This document shows, piece after piece, positions 18,359-28,162 of a stretch of 64,000 nt of DNA (its first letter is position 1; each line of letters begins with the position of its first letter). The stretch spans positions 199,115 to 263,114 of the forward strand of contig NZ_NPKH01000011.1 of assembly GCF_002284535.1 (NCBI RefSeq), written 5' to 3'. The DNA is from Mesorhizobium wenxiniae (GTDB lineage: Bacteria; Pseudomonadota; Alphaproteobacteria; Rhizobiales; Rhizobiaceae). The notes beneath the pieces were generated by a model. It did not search any database and was not told the origin of the DNA. It was given only the letters and a program-made list of their open reading frames with translations. A program made the position numbers and the translations under genes.

Positions 18359-21300
18359 GCCTCCCCTCCCTCGTCGTCGGCGTCGCCGCCGGCGGACCAT
18401 TCGAGCACGCGGGCGAGATGATCGTAGTCGCCATCGGTCTCGCCCTCGCGGAACGGCAGCGCGCGCGACAGATAGCCTGTCGTCGGGTCGGCATAGTGGA
18501 TCAGCAGTTTTTCGAGCCGTGCCCAGGCCTCCTCGGCGAGATCGGCGGCGGTTCGCGGCTTGCGGTTGTATTCGAGGATGGATTCCTCGAACACCTCGCC
18601 GTTCGGTTTCAGCCTGATGAAGGCCAGCTGCGACGGCTCGCGCGCACCGAGTCCCTTGAAGGCGCCGCGCCTGAGCAGCGCGCCTTCGAGCGCCAATTGC
18701 GGCGAAAGCAGCGTATGGGCCTGCGCCTTGGATGGCGAGGAGCCGGTCTTGTAGTCTAGGATGTCGGCCATGCCGCCGGCCAGGAGATCGACACGATCGG
18801 CGTAGCCGGACAGCGTCACGCCCGACTGGCCGACGCCGGTTTTCTCGGCGCGCTCTTCGGCATGTCGCATTGTCACGGCGAAGGCGCGGCCGCGTTCCCA
18901 TTCGATGATGCCAGCGGCGAGCTTTTCGAAGCGCGGCCACCACACCGCCTCGACATCGGGAGGAAGGGCCGCCTCGGCAAAGCATGCGCGGCCGGCGACG
19001 ATAAGACCGGCCAGCGCCTCCGGCACAAGCGGGTCGGCCACTGTCCGCGAAAAGAGATGCAGGATGGCGTGAAACAGCGTGCCACGCTCGGCGGCGCCCG
19101 GGTCGCGGATGACCGGATCGAGCGGCATCAGGCCGAGGATCCTCCTGGCATAGATCGCGTAAGGGTCGCGCCGCAGCGTCTCGATCTCGGTGACCGAGAA
19201 ATGTTGCGGCCGCACAGCCTGCGGCGGCTTCGGCTGCGGTCGCGGCGCGAAATCTCTCCTTTCGCCGGCATCGAGCCCACGGGCCCAGGACAGAAATTCA
19301 TCACCACGCCGACGAAGCACCGCCGCGTGGTCCTTGCCTATGAACGTCAGGAGGCGCTGCAGCCAGCGCGATGGCACCGCCGGCGCGTCGCCGGAGCGGG
19401 CGGAGCGCGCCAACACCACTTTCTTCGCTCCCATCGCCATCTGGAAGTCATGGGCAGCCAGGCCGATGCGCCGTTCGGGCGGTTCGAGATCGATGCCGGT
19501 CTTCATCAGTCGCGACATGAAGCGGTCGCTCTCCGGCTTGCGCGGCCATACGCCTTCGTTAAGCCCGCCGACGACCAGCGTGTCGACGCTCTGCAACCGG
19601 CCTTCCAGCGCACCCCAGATGGCGATGTTCCTGTCGGTCCCTTGAGCCGGCTTGACGGTTTCGGGCGCGATCAGCGCCTCCATCACGTCGGGCCATTCGT
19701 CCGCCGCGAAGGAGAGCGACGCCGAGGCGGCGATCAGCCCGCGCAAGAGCTCGGCGAGCTTTTCGCCGGCATCGCCGGCATAGAGCTCGCTTAGGCTGCC
19801 ATCCGCGGTGCGGCCAAGACTTTCGAGCGCGACGACGCTGGCCCGGGTCAATTCGGCAAAATCGGCTTCGGCTTGACTGCGAAAGGCGGTCAGCGGCGCC
19901 AGAGCATCGGCAAGGCGAACGAGCAATTCGCGGGCGCGCTCGATGTTTCGCACAGTCAGGCGGGAAAACCAGAAGGGCGGCCGGATGCTGCCCAGGCCGG
20001 TGAGGCGGGCCTCGAATAGCATCGGCAGCGAGGCGACGTCGGGGCGGCCGGTGCCGCCGCGCAGCGCCACCAGTTCGACGATCTCCGCCGCGTGACGGAC
20101 GCTTGTGCGTTTCAGGCCGAGGCCAAGCAGCGGGTGCTTGAGCAGCGACAGCAGAGCGACCGGGTCGCCGGGCCGGAACGCGGCCTGAAGCGCCAGCCTG
20201 AGCAGGCCGGCGGCTGGCGTGTTGATGAGCGGGGTGCCGCCCGAATCGTCGGCGACGACACCAAACCGCAAAAGCTCGACTGAGACACGCCGCGCCAAAG
20301 CGCGGTCGCCGGTGACGAGTGCGGCGCGCTGGCCGGGCTGTTCGACGGCGCGTTTGAGCGAGACGGCGATAGCCACCGCTTCGTCGCGCTCGCCGGCGGC
20401 TTCGAGTAGCGTCACGTCGGCGAAGGCCTTGGTGATATCGCCGGCCGTAAAGCGGGCGCGCGTCTCGGCCCACAGCTCGGTGGTCTCGGCCGGCCGCAGC
20501 GCCTCGCCGACAAGTGCGGCGCGCAGCGCGAGCGGCCTTTCGGCAACGGCGATCTCCCCGACATCGCCGCGTAGCACGCCGATCTTGCCGATCAGTTTTG
20601 CCAGGCCGTATTGCGGGTGGCCAAGCAAGGCCGGCCGGGCGCCAGGTGCGGCGATCGCCGCGAAAGACGGCTCATCCAGCATCAGGTCGAGGCCGGGCAG
20701 CACGACGGCGCCGCTGGGCAGGCCGGCGATCACGGCAAGCAGTTCGGCGGTGGCGGGAATGGAACCCGTGGAGCCGGCGGCGATCACCGGTCCGGCCGGC
20801 GGATTGCCCTTCAGCCGTGTTGCTTCCAGCCTTATCAGCGCATTGCGATGCGCGGCCGGGTTGGAGCGGTTGCGTTCTTCGAGGAGATTCGGCCAGTTTT
20901 CGGTGACGATGCTCAGGAAGTCGAGCGTCACTTGCCACCAGCCGGCGAGGTTGCCGGTCACCAGATCGGCGAGCTTGGTCCAGTCCGTACCTTCCGTCTC
21001 GATCTCGTCCATCAGCCGGGCCAGATCGCGCGCCAGCCAGATGGCGTCGGCGGCGGATGCCGGCACGACGATCTCCTCGTCGAAAAGTGCCGCGACATGC
21101 GCCGGCAGGCGGCGTTTCCAGGCGCGAACCAGCGGCGCCAGCAGCAGCAGCCGCTCGATTGCGGCGATCGGCGGCGCGAGGTCAATGGCGGCCGATGCGT
21201 CGGCCTCGAACGCGGCCTCGTCCTCGTCGAACTCGCCGAGCGGGCGGATCACCGGCAGGATCGCCGAGCGGCTGCCCAGACGGTCGACGAAAACGCCGCG

Positions 21301-21474
21301 CAGCGCCCGCGCGGCGCGGCGCGTCGGCACGTAGATGGTGGCGTCGGCCAGCACCAGCGGGTCGCCGTCGAAGCGGAAACCGGGAACGAGCCGCCCTGAC
21401 AGCAGGGCCTTGGCCAGCGTCGGCAGAAACGGCGCTCCGGGCGGGATCGAGAAAACGCGGCGGGAGCCGCTCAT
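18355..21474 (-). CDS. addB: Double-strand break repair protein AddB
   Basis: Partner of AddA: an inactivated helicase plus a second RecB-type nuclease domain. 1039 residues starting MSGSRRVFSIPPGAPF. The C-terminal nuclease contains GTLFHAILHLF, VDLLAGGMADILDYKTGS and the downstream LSPQLALEGALLRRGAF block. There is no clear Walker A, as is usual for alphaproteobacterial AddB. Both ends overlap neighbours by ATGA (murU upstream, addA downstream), indicating one translationally coupled operon. Confidence 0.95.
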   Translation of the reverse strand: MSGSRRVFSIPPGAPFLPTLAKALLSGRLVPGFRFDGDPLVLADATIYVPTRRAARALRGVFVDRLGSRSAILPVIRPLGEFDEDEAAFEADASAAIDLAPPIAAIERLLLLAPLVRAWKRRLPAHVAALFDEEIVVPASAADAIWLARDLARLMDEIETEGTDWTKLADLVTGNLAGWWQVTLDFLSIVTENWPNLLEERNRSNPAAHRNALIRLEATRLKGNPPAGPVIAAGSTGSIPATAELLAVIAGLPSGAVVLPGLDLMLDEPSFAAIAAPGARPALLGHPQYGLAKLIGKIGVLRGDVGEIAVAERPLALRAALVGEALRPAETTELWAETRARFTAGDITKAFADVTLLEAAGERDEAVAIAVSLKRAVEQPGQRAALVTGDRALARRVSVELLRFGVVADDSGGTPLINTPAAGLLRLALQAAFRPGDPVALLSLLKHPLLGLGLKRTSVRHAAEIVELVALRGGTGRPDVASLPMLFEARLTGLGSIRPPFWFSRLTVRNIERARELLVRLADALAPLTAFRSQAEADFAELTRASVVALESLGRTADGSLSELYAGDAGEKLAELLRGLIAASASLSFAADEWPDVMEALIAPETVKPAQGTDRNIAIWGALEGRLQSVDTLVVGGLNEGVWPRKPESDRFMSRLMKTGIDLEPPERRIGLAAHDFQMAMGAKKVVLARSARSGDAPAVPSRWLQRLLTFIGKDHAAVLRRRGDEFLSWARGLDAGERRDFAPRPQPKPPQAVRPQHFSVTEIETLRRDPYAIYARRILGLMPLDPVIRDPGAAERGTLFHAILHLFSRTVADPLVPEALAGLIVAGRACFAEAALPPDVEAVWWPRFEKLAAGIIEWERGRAFAVTMRHAEERAEKTGVGQSGVTLSGYADRVDLLAGGMADILDYKTGSSPSKAQAHTLLSPQLALEGALLRRGAFKGLGAREPSQLAFIRLKPNGEVFEESILEYNRKPRTAADLAEEAWARLEKLLIHYADPTTGYLSRALPFREGETDGDYDHLARVLEWSAGGDADDEGGEA

Positions 21475-22241
21475 TTCAACTCAGTGATGGCGCTGGTCAA
21501 CGCGGTAAAAGCGCTGGATGACTCAGCAAGAGCGGCGGCGACGGCCGCTTCCGCAAGCGGAATGGCGTCGGGCGTACCAACTGTGATCCAATGGCCCTGC
21601 ATCACCATGCCGAACAGGCGACCGGCAGCGATGGCCGCATCGAAATAGGCGTTGAGCGAATGCGGCCCGGCCGGCGCATCCCTGAAAAGCCTGGGATGGA
21701 CAATCGCCGCACCGGCATAGATCAGGCCTGTCGGGTCGCCTTTCGAACGCCGCAAGGCGCCGTCCGGCGACATCAGGAAATCGGTGCCGCCGCTGTGTCC
21801 GGTTGCTGACTGGGGATCCGCGAGCATCAGCAGAATATCCATTTTCGCCGCGTCCCACGCAAGGGCGAGGCGGGCAAGGTCGGGCACGCCGCTGTCGATC
21901 CAGAAGGTGTCGGCGTTGACGATGTAAAAGGGAGCCCCTCCCAGTTCCGGCAAAGCATGGACAATACCGCCGGCGGAATCGAGCAGTCTTTCGCTTTCAT
22001 CGGAAATGACGACTTTCGGGGCGCGGCGCGCGGCGACGTGGGCGACGATCTGTTCGGGAAAATAATGGACGTTGACCATGGCCTTTTCAACGCCGGCGCG
22101 GGCCAGGCTGTCCAGGCTCCAGTCGAGCAATGTCTTGCCTGATATCTTGACCAGCGGTTTTGGCATTGTGTCGGTGATTGGCCGCATGCGCTTTCCCAGC
22201 CCGGCGGCAAGCACCATTGCGATCTTGGGGCGTGCCGTCAT
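21471..22241 (-). CDS. murU: N-acetylmuramate-1-phosphate uridylyltransferase-like nucleotidyltransferase
   Basis: 256 residues with the sugar-nucleotidyltransferase Rossmann core. VLAAGLGKRMRPITDTMPKP is the NTP-binding signature, FYIVNADTFW carries the metal Asp, and ISDESERLLDSAGG is also typical. The closest characterised type is MurU, which makes UDP-MurNAc from MurNAc-1-P in cell-wall recycling. The gene overlaps the tsaE-amgK fusion by ATGA, and the AmgK kinase makes the MurU substrate, so context supports MurU over a generic hexose nucleotidyltransferase. Confidence 0.82.
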   Translation of the reverse strand: MTARPKIAMVLAAGLGKRMRPITDTMPKPLVKISGKTLLDWSLDSLARAGVEKAMVNVHYFPEQIVAHVAARRAPKVVISDESERLLDSAGGIVHALPELGGAPFYIVNADTFWIDSGVPDLARLALAWDAAKMDILLMLADPQSATGHSGGTDFLMSPDGALRRSKGDPTGLIYAGAAIVHPRLFRDAPAGPHSLNAYFDAAIAAGRLFGMVMQGHWITVGTPDAIPLAEAAVAAALAESSSAFTALTSAITELK

Positions 22242-23749
22242 AGCGACCGTTCCTCCAGTAGGCCGTGGGCTGTATAGAAATCCCGCAGGGCAGCCAGTGC
22301 TGGATGCGTCAGCGCCCGCCGAAGATAGTCGCGAATGCGCGGCAGGTGCTTCAGATAATAAGGCTTGCCGTCGCGCTTTTCGAGCCGGACGAAAATGCCG
22401 AGAATCTTCGAATTGCGCTGCGCCGCCATGATCGCATAGGTTTCGACGAATTCGTCTTCGTTGAAAGCGCCAGCCTTATGGCGCGCTGCGATATAGGCAT
22501 CGAGCGTCCGCCTCTCGATCTCAGGCGGGATCGTAACGCGGGCATCCATGGCAAGCGAGGCGAGGTCGTAGGCGGACGGGCCGATCAGCGCGTCCTGGAC
22601 ATCGACGATGCCGAGCCGATCGTAACCGGTACGCTCGCCGCGCCAGATGATGTTCGGCGAATGAAAGTCGCGCAGCATAAGCGTGTATTCGCGCCCTTCC
22701 AGCCGGTTGAGGACCGCATTCCATTCGCTGTTATAGCCGGCGCGCAAGGCATCGCTTGCCGGGCCGCCTGATATCGCCGGCACATACCAGTCGACCAGCA
22801 ATTCGGCTTCGATCATCATGGCGTCGCGGTCGAAAGGCGGCACGTCGTGAAAGACGCCGGGCGCGACCTCGATGCGATCGGGCCATGCCTTGCCATGCAT
22901 CATGGCGAGCAGTTCGGCCGCCGCCGCGTAGCGCTCCGCCACCGGCTGACCCTGCTGGCCGAGAAATCCCTCCGAGCCGAGATGCTCGAGCAGAAGAAAG
23001 CCCTGGTCCAGGTCCTGGGCGTGGACCTCCGGGGCGCTGACGCCACCGGCCCGCAGCGCCCGGTCAATGGCGACGAAGGCCGAGACCGATTGCGCGGTGT
23101 GGGCGATCATAGCATAGGGCCTGCCGTCGCGGACCGGCGGCCCGAGCATCAGCCGCGGCGAATTCATCAAAACGCGCGGCGGCAGGCCGGCCAGCGAGAC
23201 GATCTCATAGGAGCGGGCCGAGGCGTCGCCGATAAAATAGCGTCTCTGCGCTTCACCCCAGCCAGCTCTTTCCAGAAAATCGCGCATGGCCAGCGATCGC
23301 GCCGCACGCTCGAAGGCAGCGCCTTGTCCCGACAATCTCGCCAGGCGCCCGTCGTTCTGATGGACGAGTTCGATCAGCACCGAAGTCTTTGGCAAATAGG
23401 CCTCTGCCTGTTCCGGCCATTCGACCAGGGCAGCGCCTTGCGCTAGCGCCTCGTCAAAACCCAGTTCGTCCAGTTCGGACGCCGAGGACAGGCGGTAGAG
23501 GTCGAAATGATGGACGGGAATACGCGCCTCATAGCTCTGGACGAGCGTGAAAGTCGGGCTCGGCACGTCGAGACCGGCATCGTCGGTCATTGCCCTGATC
23601 AGCGCCCGCGCCAAACTCGACTTGCCGGCGCCGAGATCGCCTTTGAGCGCCAGCACGTCGCCGGGGCGCAGCGACATGGCCAGATCCTCGCCCAGCCTTG
23701 CGGTCGCAGGCTCGTCGGCGAGAAAACGCTCCAGCACCACGCCTGCCAT
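22238..23749 (-). CDS. TsaE / AmgK-type phosphotransferase fusion
   Basis: 503 residues with two domains. Residues 1-160 are TsaE, the ATPase of the tRNA t6A37 complex: GDLGAGKSSLARALIR is the P-loop, and SPTFTLVQSYE with FDLYRL are conserved. From about residue 165 there is an aminoglycoside-phosphotransferase-like kinase. Its catalytic loop is LRDFHSPNIIW and its metal loop is GIVDVQDALIGPSAYDLA, matching the AmgK type that phosphorylates MurNAc or GlcNAc at C1. The start MAGVVLERFLAD is 8 bp past the divL stop; the ORF extends further without a ribosome site. The fusion joins tRNA modification and peptidoglycan recycling in one chain. Confidence 0.88.
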   Translation of the reverse strand: MAGVVLERFLADEPATARLGEDLAMSLRPGDVLALKGDLGAGKSSLARALIRAMTDDAGLDVPSPTFTLVQSYEARIPVHHFDLYRLSSASELDELGFDEALAQGAALVEWPEQAEAYLPKTSVLIELVHQNDGRLARLSGQGAAFERAARSLAMRDFLERAGWGEAQRRYFIGDASARSYEIVSLAGLPPRVLMNSPRLMLGPPVRDGRPYAMIAHTAQSVSAFVAIDRALRAGGVSAPEVHAQDLDQGFLLLEHLGSEGFLGQQGQPVAERYAAAAELLAMMHGKAWPDRIEVAPGVFHDVPPFDRDAMMIEAELLVDWYVPAISGGPASDALRAGYNSEWNAVLNRLEGREYTLMLRDFHSPNIIWRGERTGYDRLGIVDVQDALIGPSAYDLASLAMDARVTIPPEIERRTLDAYIAARHKAGAFNEDEFVETYAIMAAQRNSKILGIFVRLEKRDGKPYYLKHLPRIRDYLRRALTHPALAALRDFYTAHGLLEERSL

Positions 23750-23757
23750 CGAGCGCG

Positions 23758-26322
23758 CTACTCGGCCGCCGCGCGGATGCCGGACGGCGTGTCGGGAAAG
23801 GCACAAATTACGGTTGTGCCCATGTCCTTGCCGGTCTCGATGCGGACGCTGCCACCATGCAACTCGACAAAGCTCTTGACGATCGACAGGCCGAGCCCGG
23901 CGCCGCGCCGGCGGCCGCCATTGGTGCGCGGTTCGAAACGCCGGAACACCGAATCGAGCAGGTCCGGCGGCATACCGGGACCGTCGTCGTGGACGGAGAA
24001 TTCCACGCCTTCGGCAAGCGAGCGGCAGGCGAGCGTGATGGTGCTCGCCTCCGGAGCGTAGTTCGCGGCATTGCTCAGCAGATTGTAGAGGATCTGGCGG
24101 ATGCGGATTTCGTCGCCGTGGAATGTCTTCGGCGCAGTGGCCGCATCGACCTTGAGCCTGATTGCATGCTCCTCCAGCCGTTCGGAGACAAGCTCGGCAG
24201 CGGCAGCGATGGTCCGATCGACGTGAACTTCGGAGATATCGAGCTCCATGATCCCGGCATCCACGGTCGCCAGGTCGAGGATGTCGTTGACGATGGTGAG
24301 CAGAACCGAGGAAGACGAGCTGACATGCTCAACATATTCGCGCTGCTTCTGGCTCAATGGCCCGGTCGACGGCAGCGAAAGAAGCTCGGTGAAGCCGATG
24401 ATGTTGGTCAGCGGCGAGCGCAATTCGTAGGAGACGTGCTGCACGAACTCGTTCTTGAGCTGGTCGGATTTTTCCAGCGCCTCGTTCTTGTCCTTCAGCG
24501 CACGCTCGACATTGACGCTGTCGGTGACGTCGACGAAGGTCATCATCACCTGCCCGTTGGGCAGCGGGATCATCGCGTAGCGCAGCACGGTGCCGTTGTT
24601 CAGCTCGGTCTGGCCGTGGCGGTCGCGGCGCTCGTCGTCGAAACCGGTGATGGTGGCAACGAACCCGCGCCAGGGGCTGTCCGGCGCGCGCCGGTCGCAC
24701 AGATCGCGGATCGTGGAGACGTGAACGTTTGGCTTGGCGGCGTCGGCGTCCAGCCCCCAAAGTGCTGCGAATGCCGGGTTCGACAATCTGAGCCTTCCGT
24801 CCGGGCCGAACACGGCCACGCCTTCGGCAAGATTGTCGAGCGTCTCGCCCTGAACCCGCACCGCGGTCTGGTAGCGGCTTTCGAGGTCCATCTTCTCGGT
24901 CAGGTTCTCGAACACCCAGGTCACGCCGCCCTTAGGCTGCGGATTGGCGACGACGCGGATGGTCTTGCCGTCCGGCAGATGCCACCAATGTTCCTGCGAC
25001 TCGACCGCGCGATAGGCGCCAAGCAGGCTTTCCTTCCAGCGCCGCCATTCGGGCTGCTCGGCGATCTTGCCTTCGCTGCGCAGCCGGTCGAGCAACAAAG
25101 CGTTGTCGGGAGCACTGTGCAGGAAGCCGCTGTCGAGACCCCATAGTTTCTGGAACGCCTGGTTGAAAAACCGCAGCTTTTCGTCGGTATCGAAAATCGC
25201 CACGGCGGTGTTGAGCTGATCGAGCGTGTCGGCGTGGCTCCGCACGGTCCGCTCATATTCGTTACGGATGGTTTCGATGGCGCTGGTGTCGCAGGCAAGA
25301 CCCGCCGAACCGTCCGCGCCGGCGAAGTCGGTCACAGCGAACATGCGGCGGTCGCCTTCGATCACAGTGGAAAGCGCCTGCTCGAAGACGGGATGCGACT
25401 TGTGCTGTGCAGCGATCGCATCGCGCGCCTGGCTACCCAAGAATTCCTTCGCATCGCGAACCGCCGCTTCGGCGTTTTCCGCCTCGACCGCCTTGGCATA
25501 GGCGCGATTGACCCATTTCAGCCGCCCGTTCGCCGTGCGCAGCCATGCTGGCATGCTGAGTGCGTTGAGCAGGCCGAGCATGGTGTCATAGTCGGCGGCG
25601 AGATGCTGGTTCTCGATTTTCAGCCTGGCCTCGCTTCGCTGCGTTTCTGAAAGCGAGACGAAACGGACGACGACGTGTGCTGCGCCCTTGCGCCCATGCA
25701 CTTCGAGCGGCGCACCGGCCTGCGATTCAAGGACGAGATCGAACGGCTTCGCCTTTTCCCGCAGTCCCGCCACGGCATTTTCGAGCGCCGCCGCCGAGCG
25801 CGGCATCAGCCAACGGCCGAAGGCGAGGAAGGCGGCACGGTCTTCCGGGGCGCCGCTTTCAACCGGCAATGTCCCGACGAGCTCGGGCTTCTTGTTTTCC
25901 GAGGCCCATACGACCACACGCTGGCCGCGCAGATTGAGCAGCGCTTCGGAGCGTTGCAGCGCAGCGTTGACGTCGGCCAAGCGGGCTCTGAGTTCGACAT
26001 TCTGCGCCGAGGTGCGCGCTCGTTCGCGGATCAGGAAAATGGCTGAGACAAGTGCCGCGCCCATGACGCCGACAAACATCGCGAGTTGCATGACCTCGAC
26101 GGTGCTGACCGACAGCCCGGCTTTGGACGCAGCAGCGGGTCCAGCATGTGCCGAAAGGCCAAGCAGCGGACCGGCGAGCGCGGAAGAAGCAAGCAATTTT
26201 CCGACGCGGCTGCCAGCGCGCCATAAGAGGCTCCCGCCTCTGGCAGCGGAACCCGTGGTCACCGAATCGTTGTGGCCGCCGGAAACGGCCTGTCCCGCGC
26301 AAGGCGGGTAATCCCCCGGCAT
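23758..26322 (-). CDS. divL: DivL-type sensor kinase homologue with Tyr in place of the phospho-acceptor His
   Basis: 854 residues: membrane segments near residues 35-52 and 65-85, several PAS-like regions (about 240-560), then HisKA and HATPase. The H-box reads FVQHVSYELRSPLTNIIGF, so the position of the normal phosphorylated His (SHELR) is Tyr632. The ATPase is intact (N box LLSNAANYAPE, HDDGPGMPPD, GAGLGLSIVKSF). A Tyr here is the hallmark of DivL, which in Caulobacter signals through CckA to CtrA and senses DivK rather than acting as a standard kinase. I chose Met at 26322 (MPGDYPPCAGQ) for its GAGGACC ribosome site. It heads the tsaE-murU-addB-addA series. Confidence 0.88.
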   Translation of the reverse strand: MPGDYPPCAGQAVSGGHNDSVTTGSAARGGSLLWRAGSRVGKLLASSALAGPLLGLSAHAGPAAASKAGLSVSTVEVMQLAMFVGVMGAALVSAIFLIRERARTSAQNVELRARLADVNAALQRSEALLNLRGQRVVVWASENKKPELVGTLPVESGAPEDRAAFLAFGRWLMPRSAAALENAVAGLREKAKPFDLVLESQAGAPLEVHGRKGAAHVVVRFVSLSETQRSEARLKIENQHLAADYDTMLGLLNALSMPAWLRTANGRLKWVNRAYAKAVEAENAEAAVRDAKEFLGSQARDAIAAQHKSHPVFEQALSTVIEGDRRMFAVTDFAGADGSAGLACDTSAIETIRNEYERTVRSHADTLDQLNTAVAIFDTDEKLRFFNQAFQKLWGLDSGFLHSAPDNALLLDRLRSEGKIAEQPEWRRWKESLLGAYRAVESQEHWWHLPDGKTIRVVANPQPKGGVTWVFENLTEKMDLESRYQTAVRVQGETLDNLAEGVAVFGPDGRLRLSNPAFAALWGLDADAAKPNVHVSTIRDLCDRRAPDSPWRGFVATITGFDDERRDRHGQTELNNGTVLRYAMIPLPNGQVMMTFVDVTDSVNVERALKDKNEALEKSDQLKNEFVQHVSYELRSPLTNIIGFTELLSLPSTGPLSQKQREYVEHVSSSSSVLLTIVNDILDLATVDAGIMELDISEVHVDRTIAAAAELVSERLEEHAIRLKVDAATAPKTFHGDEIRIRQILYNLLSNAANYAPEASTITLACRSLAEGVEFSVHDDGPGMPPDLLDSVFRRFEPRTNGGRRRGAGLGLSIVKSFVELHGGSVRIETGKDMGTTVICAFPDTPSGIRAAAE

Positions 26323-26457
26323 GTCCTGGTCCTCTTCGCCGCCTGAATGCAAGACCGCCCTGATGCGGGCGTCGGCCCTCGTCCCCCGGCCCCGCGAATC
26401 AGCACCATAGCGCTTGCGCGAATCGGCGTGAAGAATCAATCAGCGCAAAAATAAAGC

Positions 26458-26479
26458 CGGGCGAAAAGTCAATCGCCCG
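26458..26479 (-). terminator. Rho-independent terminator after ahcY
   Basis: Stem CGGGCGA (26458-26464) / TCGCCCG (26473-26479) followed on the minus strand by GCTTTATTTTTG. Confidence 0.82.
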
Positions 26480-26511
26480 ACCTCAATATCTAGTGGTAAT
26501 TTCCGCTGTGG

Positions 26512-27912
26512 TTAATAGCGGTAGTGTTCCGGCTTGAACGGTCCCTGCGGGGTCACGCCGATATAGGCAGCCTGTTCGCCGGACAACTCGGTGAGCCGGG
26601 CGCCGAGCTTGTCGAGATGCAGGCGCGCGACCTTTTCATCGAGATGCTTCGGCAGGACATAGACCTGGTTCTGATACTGGCCGGGCTTGGTGTACAGCTC
26701 GATCTGGGCCAGCACCTGGTTGGTGAAGGACGCCGACATGACGAAGCTCGGATGGCCGGTGGCGTTGCCGAGATTGAGCAAGCGGCCTTCCGACAAGAGG
26801 ATCATCCGCTTGCCGTCCGGGAAGGTGATCATGTCGACCTGCGGCTTAATGTTGGTCCACTTCAGATTGCGCAGCGACGCCACCTGGATCTCGTTGTCGA
26901 AGTGGCCGATATTGCCGACGATCACCATGTCCTTCATCGCCCGCATGTGGTCGAGGGTGACGACATCCTTGTTGCCGGTGGTGGTGATGATGATGTCGGC
27001 GGTCGGGGCGGCATCCTCGAGCGTGACGACTTCGAAACCGTCCATCGCCGCCTGCAATGCACATATCGGATCCACCTCGGTGACCTTGACGCGGGCGCCG
27101 GCGCCCTTGAGCGACGCCGAAGAGCCCTTGCCGACGTCGCCATAGCCGCAGACGACCGCAACCTTGCCGGCCATCATCGTGTCGGTGCCGCGACGAATGC
27201 CGTCGACCAGCGATTCCTTGCAGCCATATTTGTTGTCGAATTTCGACTTGGTCACGCTATCGTTGACGTTGATCGCCGGGAACGGCAGCAGGCCCTTCTT
27301 CTGCAACTGATAGAGCCGGTTGACGCCGGTCGTCGTCTCTTCGGTGACGCCGCGGATCGCTTCCTTCTGCTTGGTGAAGAAACCGGGCGATGCCGCCATA
27401 CGCTTCTTGATCTGGGCAAACAGGATTTCTTCCTCCTCGCTGCCCGGATTGGAGAGCACATCCTCGCCGGCTTCGGCGCGCGCGCCGATCAGGATGTACA
27501 TGGTGGCGTCGCCGCCATCGTCGAGGATCATGTTGGAGGTGCCGCCATCGGCCCACTGGAAGATCTTGTCGGTGTAGACCCAGTAGTCCTCGAGCGTCTC
27601 GCCCTTGACGGCGAAGACCGGAATGCCGGCCTCGGCGATGGCCGCGGCCGCATGGTCCTGGGTCGAGAAAATGTTGCAGGAGGCCCAGCGGATGTCGGCG
27701 CCGAGCGCCTTCAGCGTTTCGATCAGCACCGCCGTCTGGATGGTCATGTGCAGCGAGCCGGTGATGCGCGCGCCCTTGAGCGGCTGCGCCTTACCGAATT
27801 CCTCGCGGCAGGCCATCAGGCCCGGCATTTCGGTCTCAGCGATCTCGATCTCCTTGCGGCCCCAGCCGGCAAGCGAGATGTCGGCGACCACATAGTCATT
27901 GCTACCCGTCAT
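26512..27912 (-). CDS. ahcY: Adenosylhomocysteinase
   Basis: NAD-dependent hydrolysis of S-adenosylhomocysteine to homocysteine and adenosine, which relieves product inhibition of methyltransferases. 466 residues, the usual bacterial length. [18 protein letters not shown] and [10 protein letters not shown] bind substrate; [18 protein letters not shown] is the NAD-binding site. The last residues, KPEHYRY, are the invariant C-terminus that reaches the partner active site. A perfect 16-bp palindrome lies 113 bp upstream of the start. Confidence 0.98.
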   Translation of the reverse strand: MTGSNDYVVADISLAGWGRKEIEIAETEMPGLMACREEFGKAQPLKGARITGSLHMTIQTAVLIETLKALGADIRWASCNIFSTQDHAAAAIAEAGIPVFAVKGETLEDYWVYTDKIFQWADGGTSNMILDDGGDATMYILIGARAEAGEDVLSNPGSEEEEILFAQIKKRMAASPGFFTKQKEAIRGVTEETTTGVNRLYQLQKKGLLPFPAINVNDSVTKSKFDNKYGCKESLVDGIRRGTDTMMAGKVAVVCGYGDVGKGSSASLKGAGARVKVTEVDPICALQAAMDGFEVVTLEDAAPTADIIITTTGNKDVVTLDHMRAMKDMVIVGNIGHFDNEIQVASLRNLKWTNIKPQVDMITFPDGKRMILLSEGRLLNLGNATGHPSFVMSASFTNQVLAQIELYTKPGQYQNQVYVLPKHLDEKVARLHLDKLGARLTELSGEQAAYIGVTPQGPFKPEHYRY

Positions 27913-28024
27913 GGCAGTGCTCCGATCAAGAATTGTCTTCGGGATGCGCCCACGCCGGAAGGCGTGTCGAAGGGCGCGAGTTGCCGGCCTGACTAGCAGA
28001 TCGTCGGTCTAACGACAATGGGAT

Positions 28025-28040
28025 ATAAAGAAATCTTTAT
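28025..28040. promoter_or_regulatory. Perfect palindrome upstream of ahcY (candidate operator)
   Basis: ATAAAGA-AA-TCTTTAT, with 7-bp arms that match perfectly, in the 250-bp ahcY-ptsH spacer. The form fits a dimeric repressor site. SahR-type ArsR regulators are known to control ahcY in proteobacteria, but I cannot confirm that this is their motif. Confidence 0.55.
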
Positions 28041-28046
28041 CCGTGC

Positions 28047-28161
28047 ATGTCTTCGGAGACACCTCGGTCCGAAATCGGAATTGGTTTCCGGAAGCACGAT
28101 GCGCAAATTCAAGGTGCTAAAGCGTCCTTTGCGCGTCCAAATGAGGCGCGGCGCTCTGGGC
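28047..28161. repeat. Composite rhizobial palindrome (ahcY-ptsH spacer)
   Basis: Contains the diverged palindromic core (TCCGAAATCGGAATTGG ... TTTCCGGAAGCACGATGCGC) followed by the AAGCGTCCTTTGCGCGTCC module also seen at about 14346. It ends close to the ptsH stop. Confidence 0.65.
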
Positions 28162-28162
28162 G

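Noticed and set aside
18359..18985. N-terminal extension of addA
   Set aside because: The extension is out-of-frame addB sequence and Arg-rich; the ATGA overlap at 18355-18358 gives the proper start.
27913..28024. SAH or SAM riboswitch upstream of ahcY
   Set aside because: I could not find the conserved core of a known SAH or SAM aptamer by eye; a covariance-model search would be needed.
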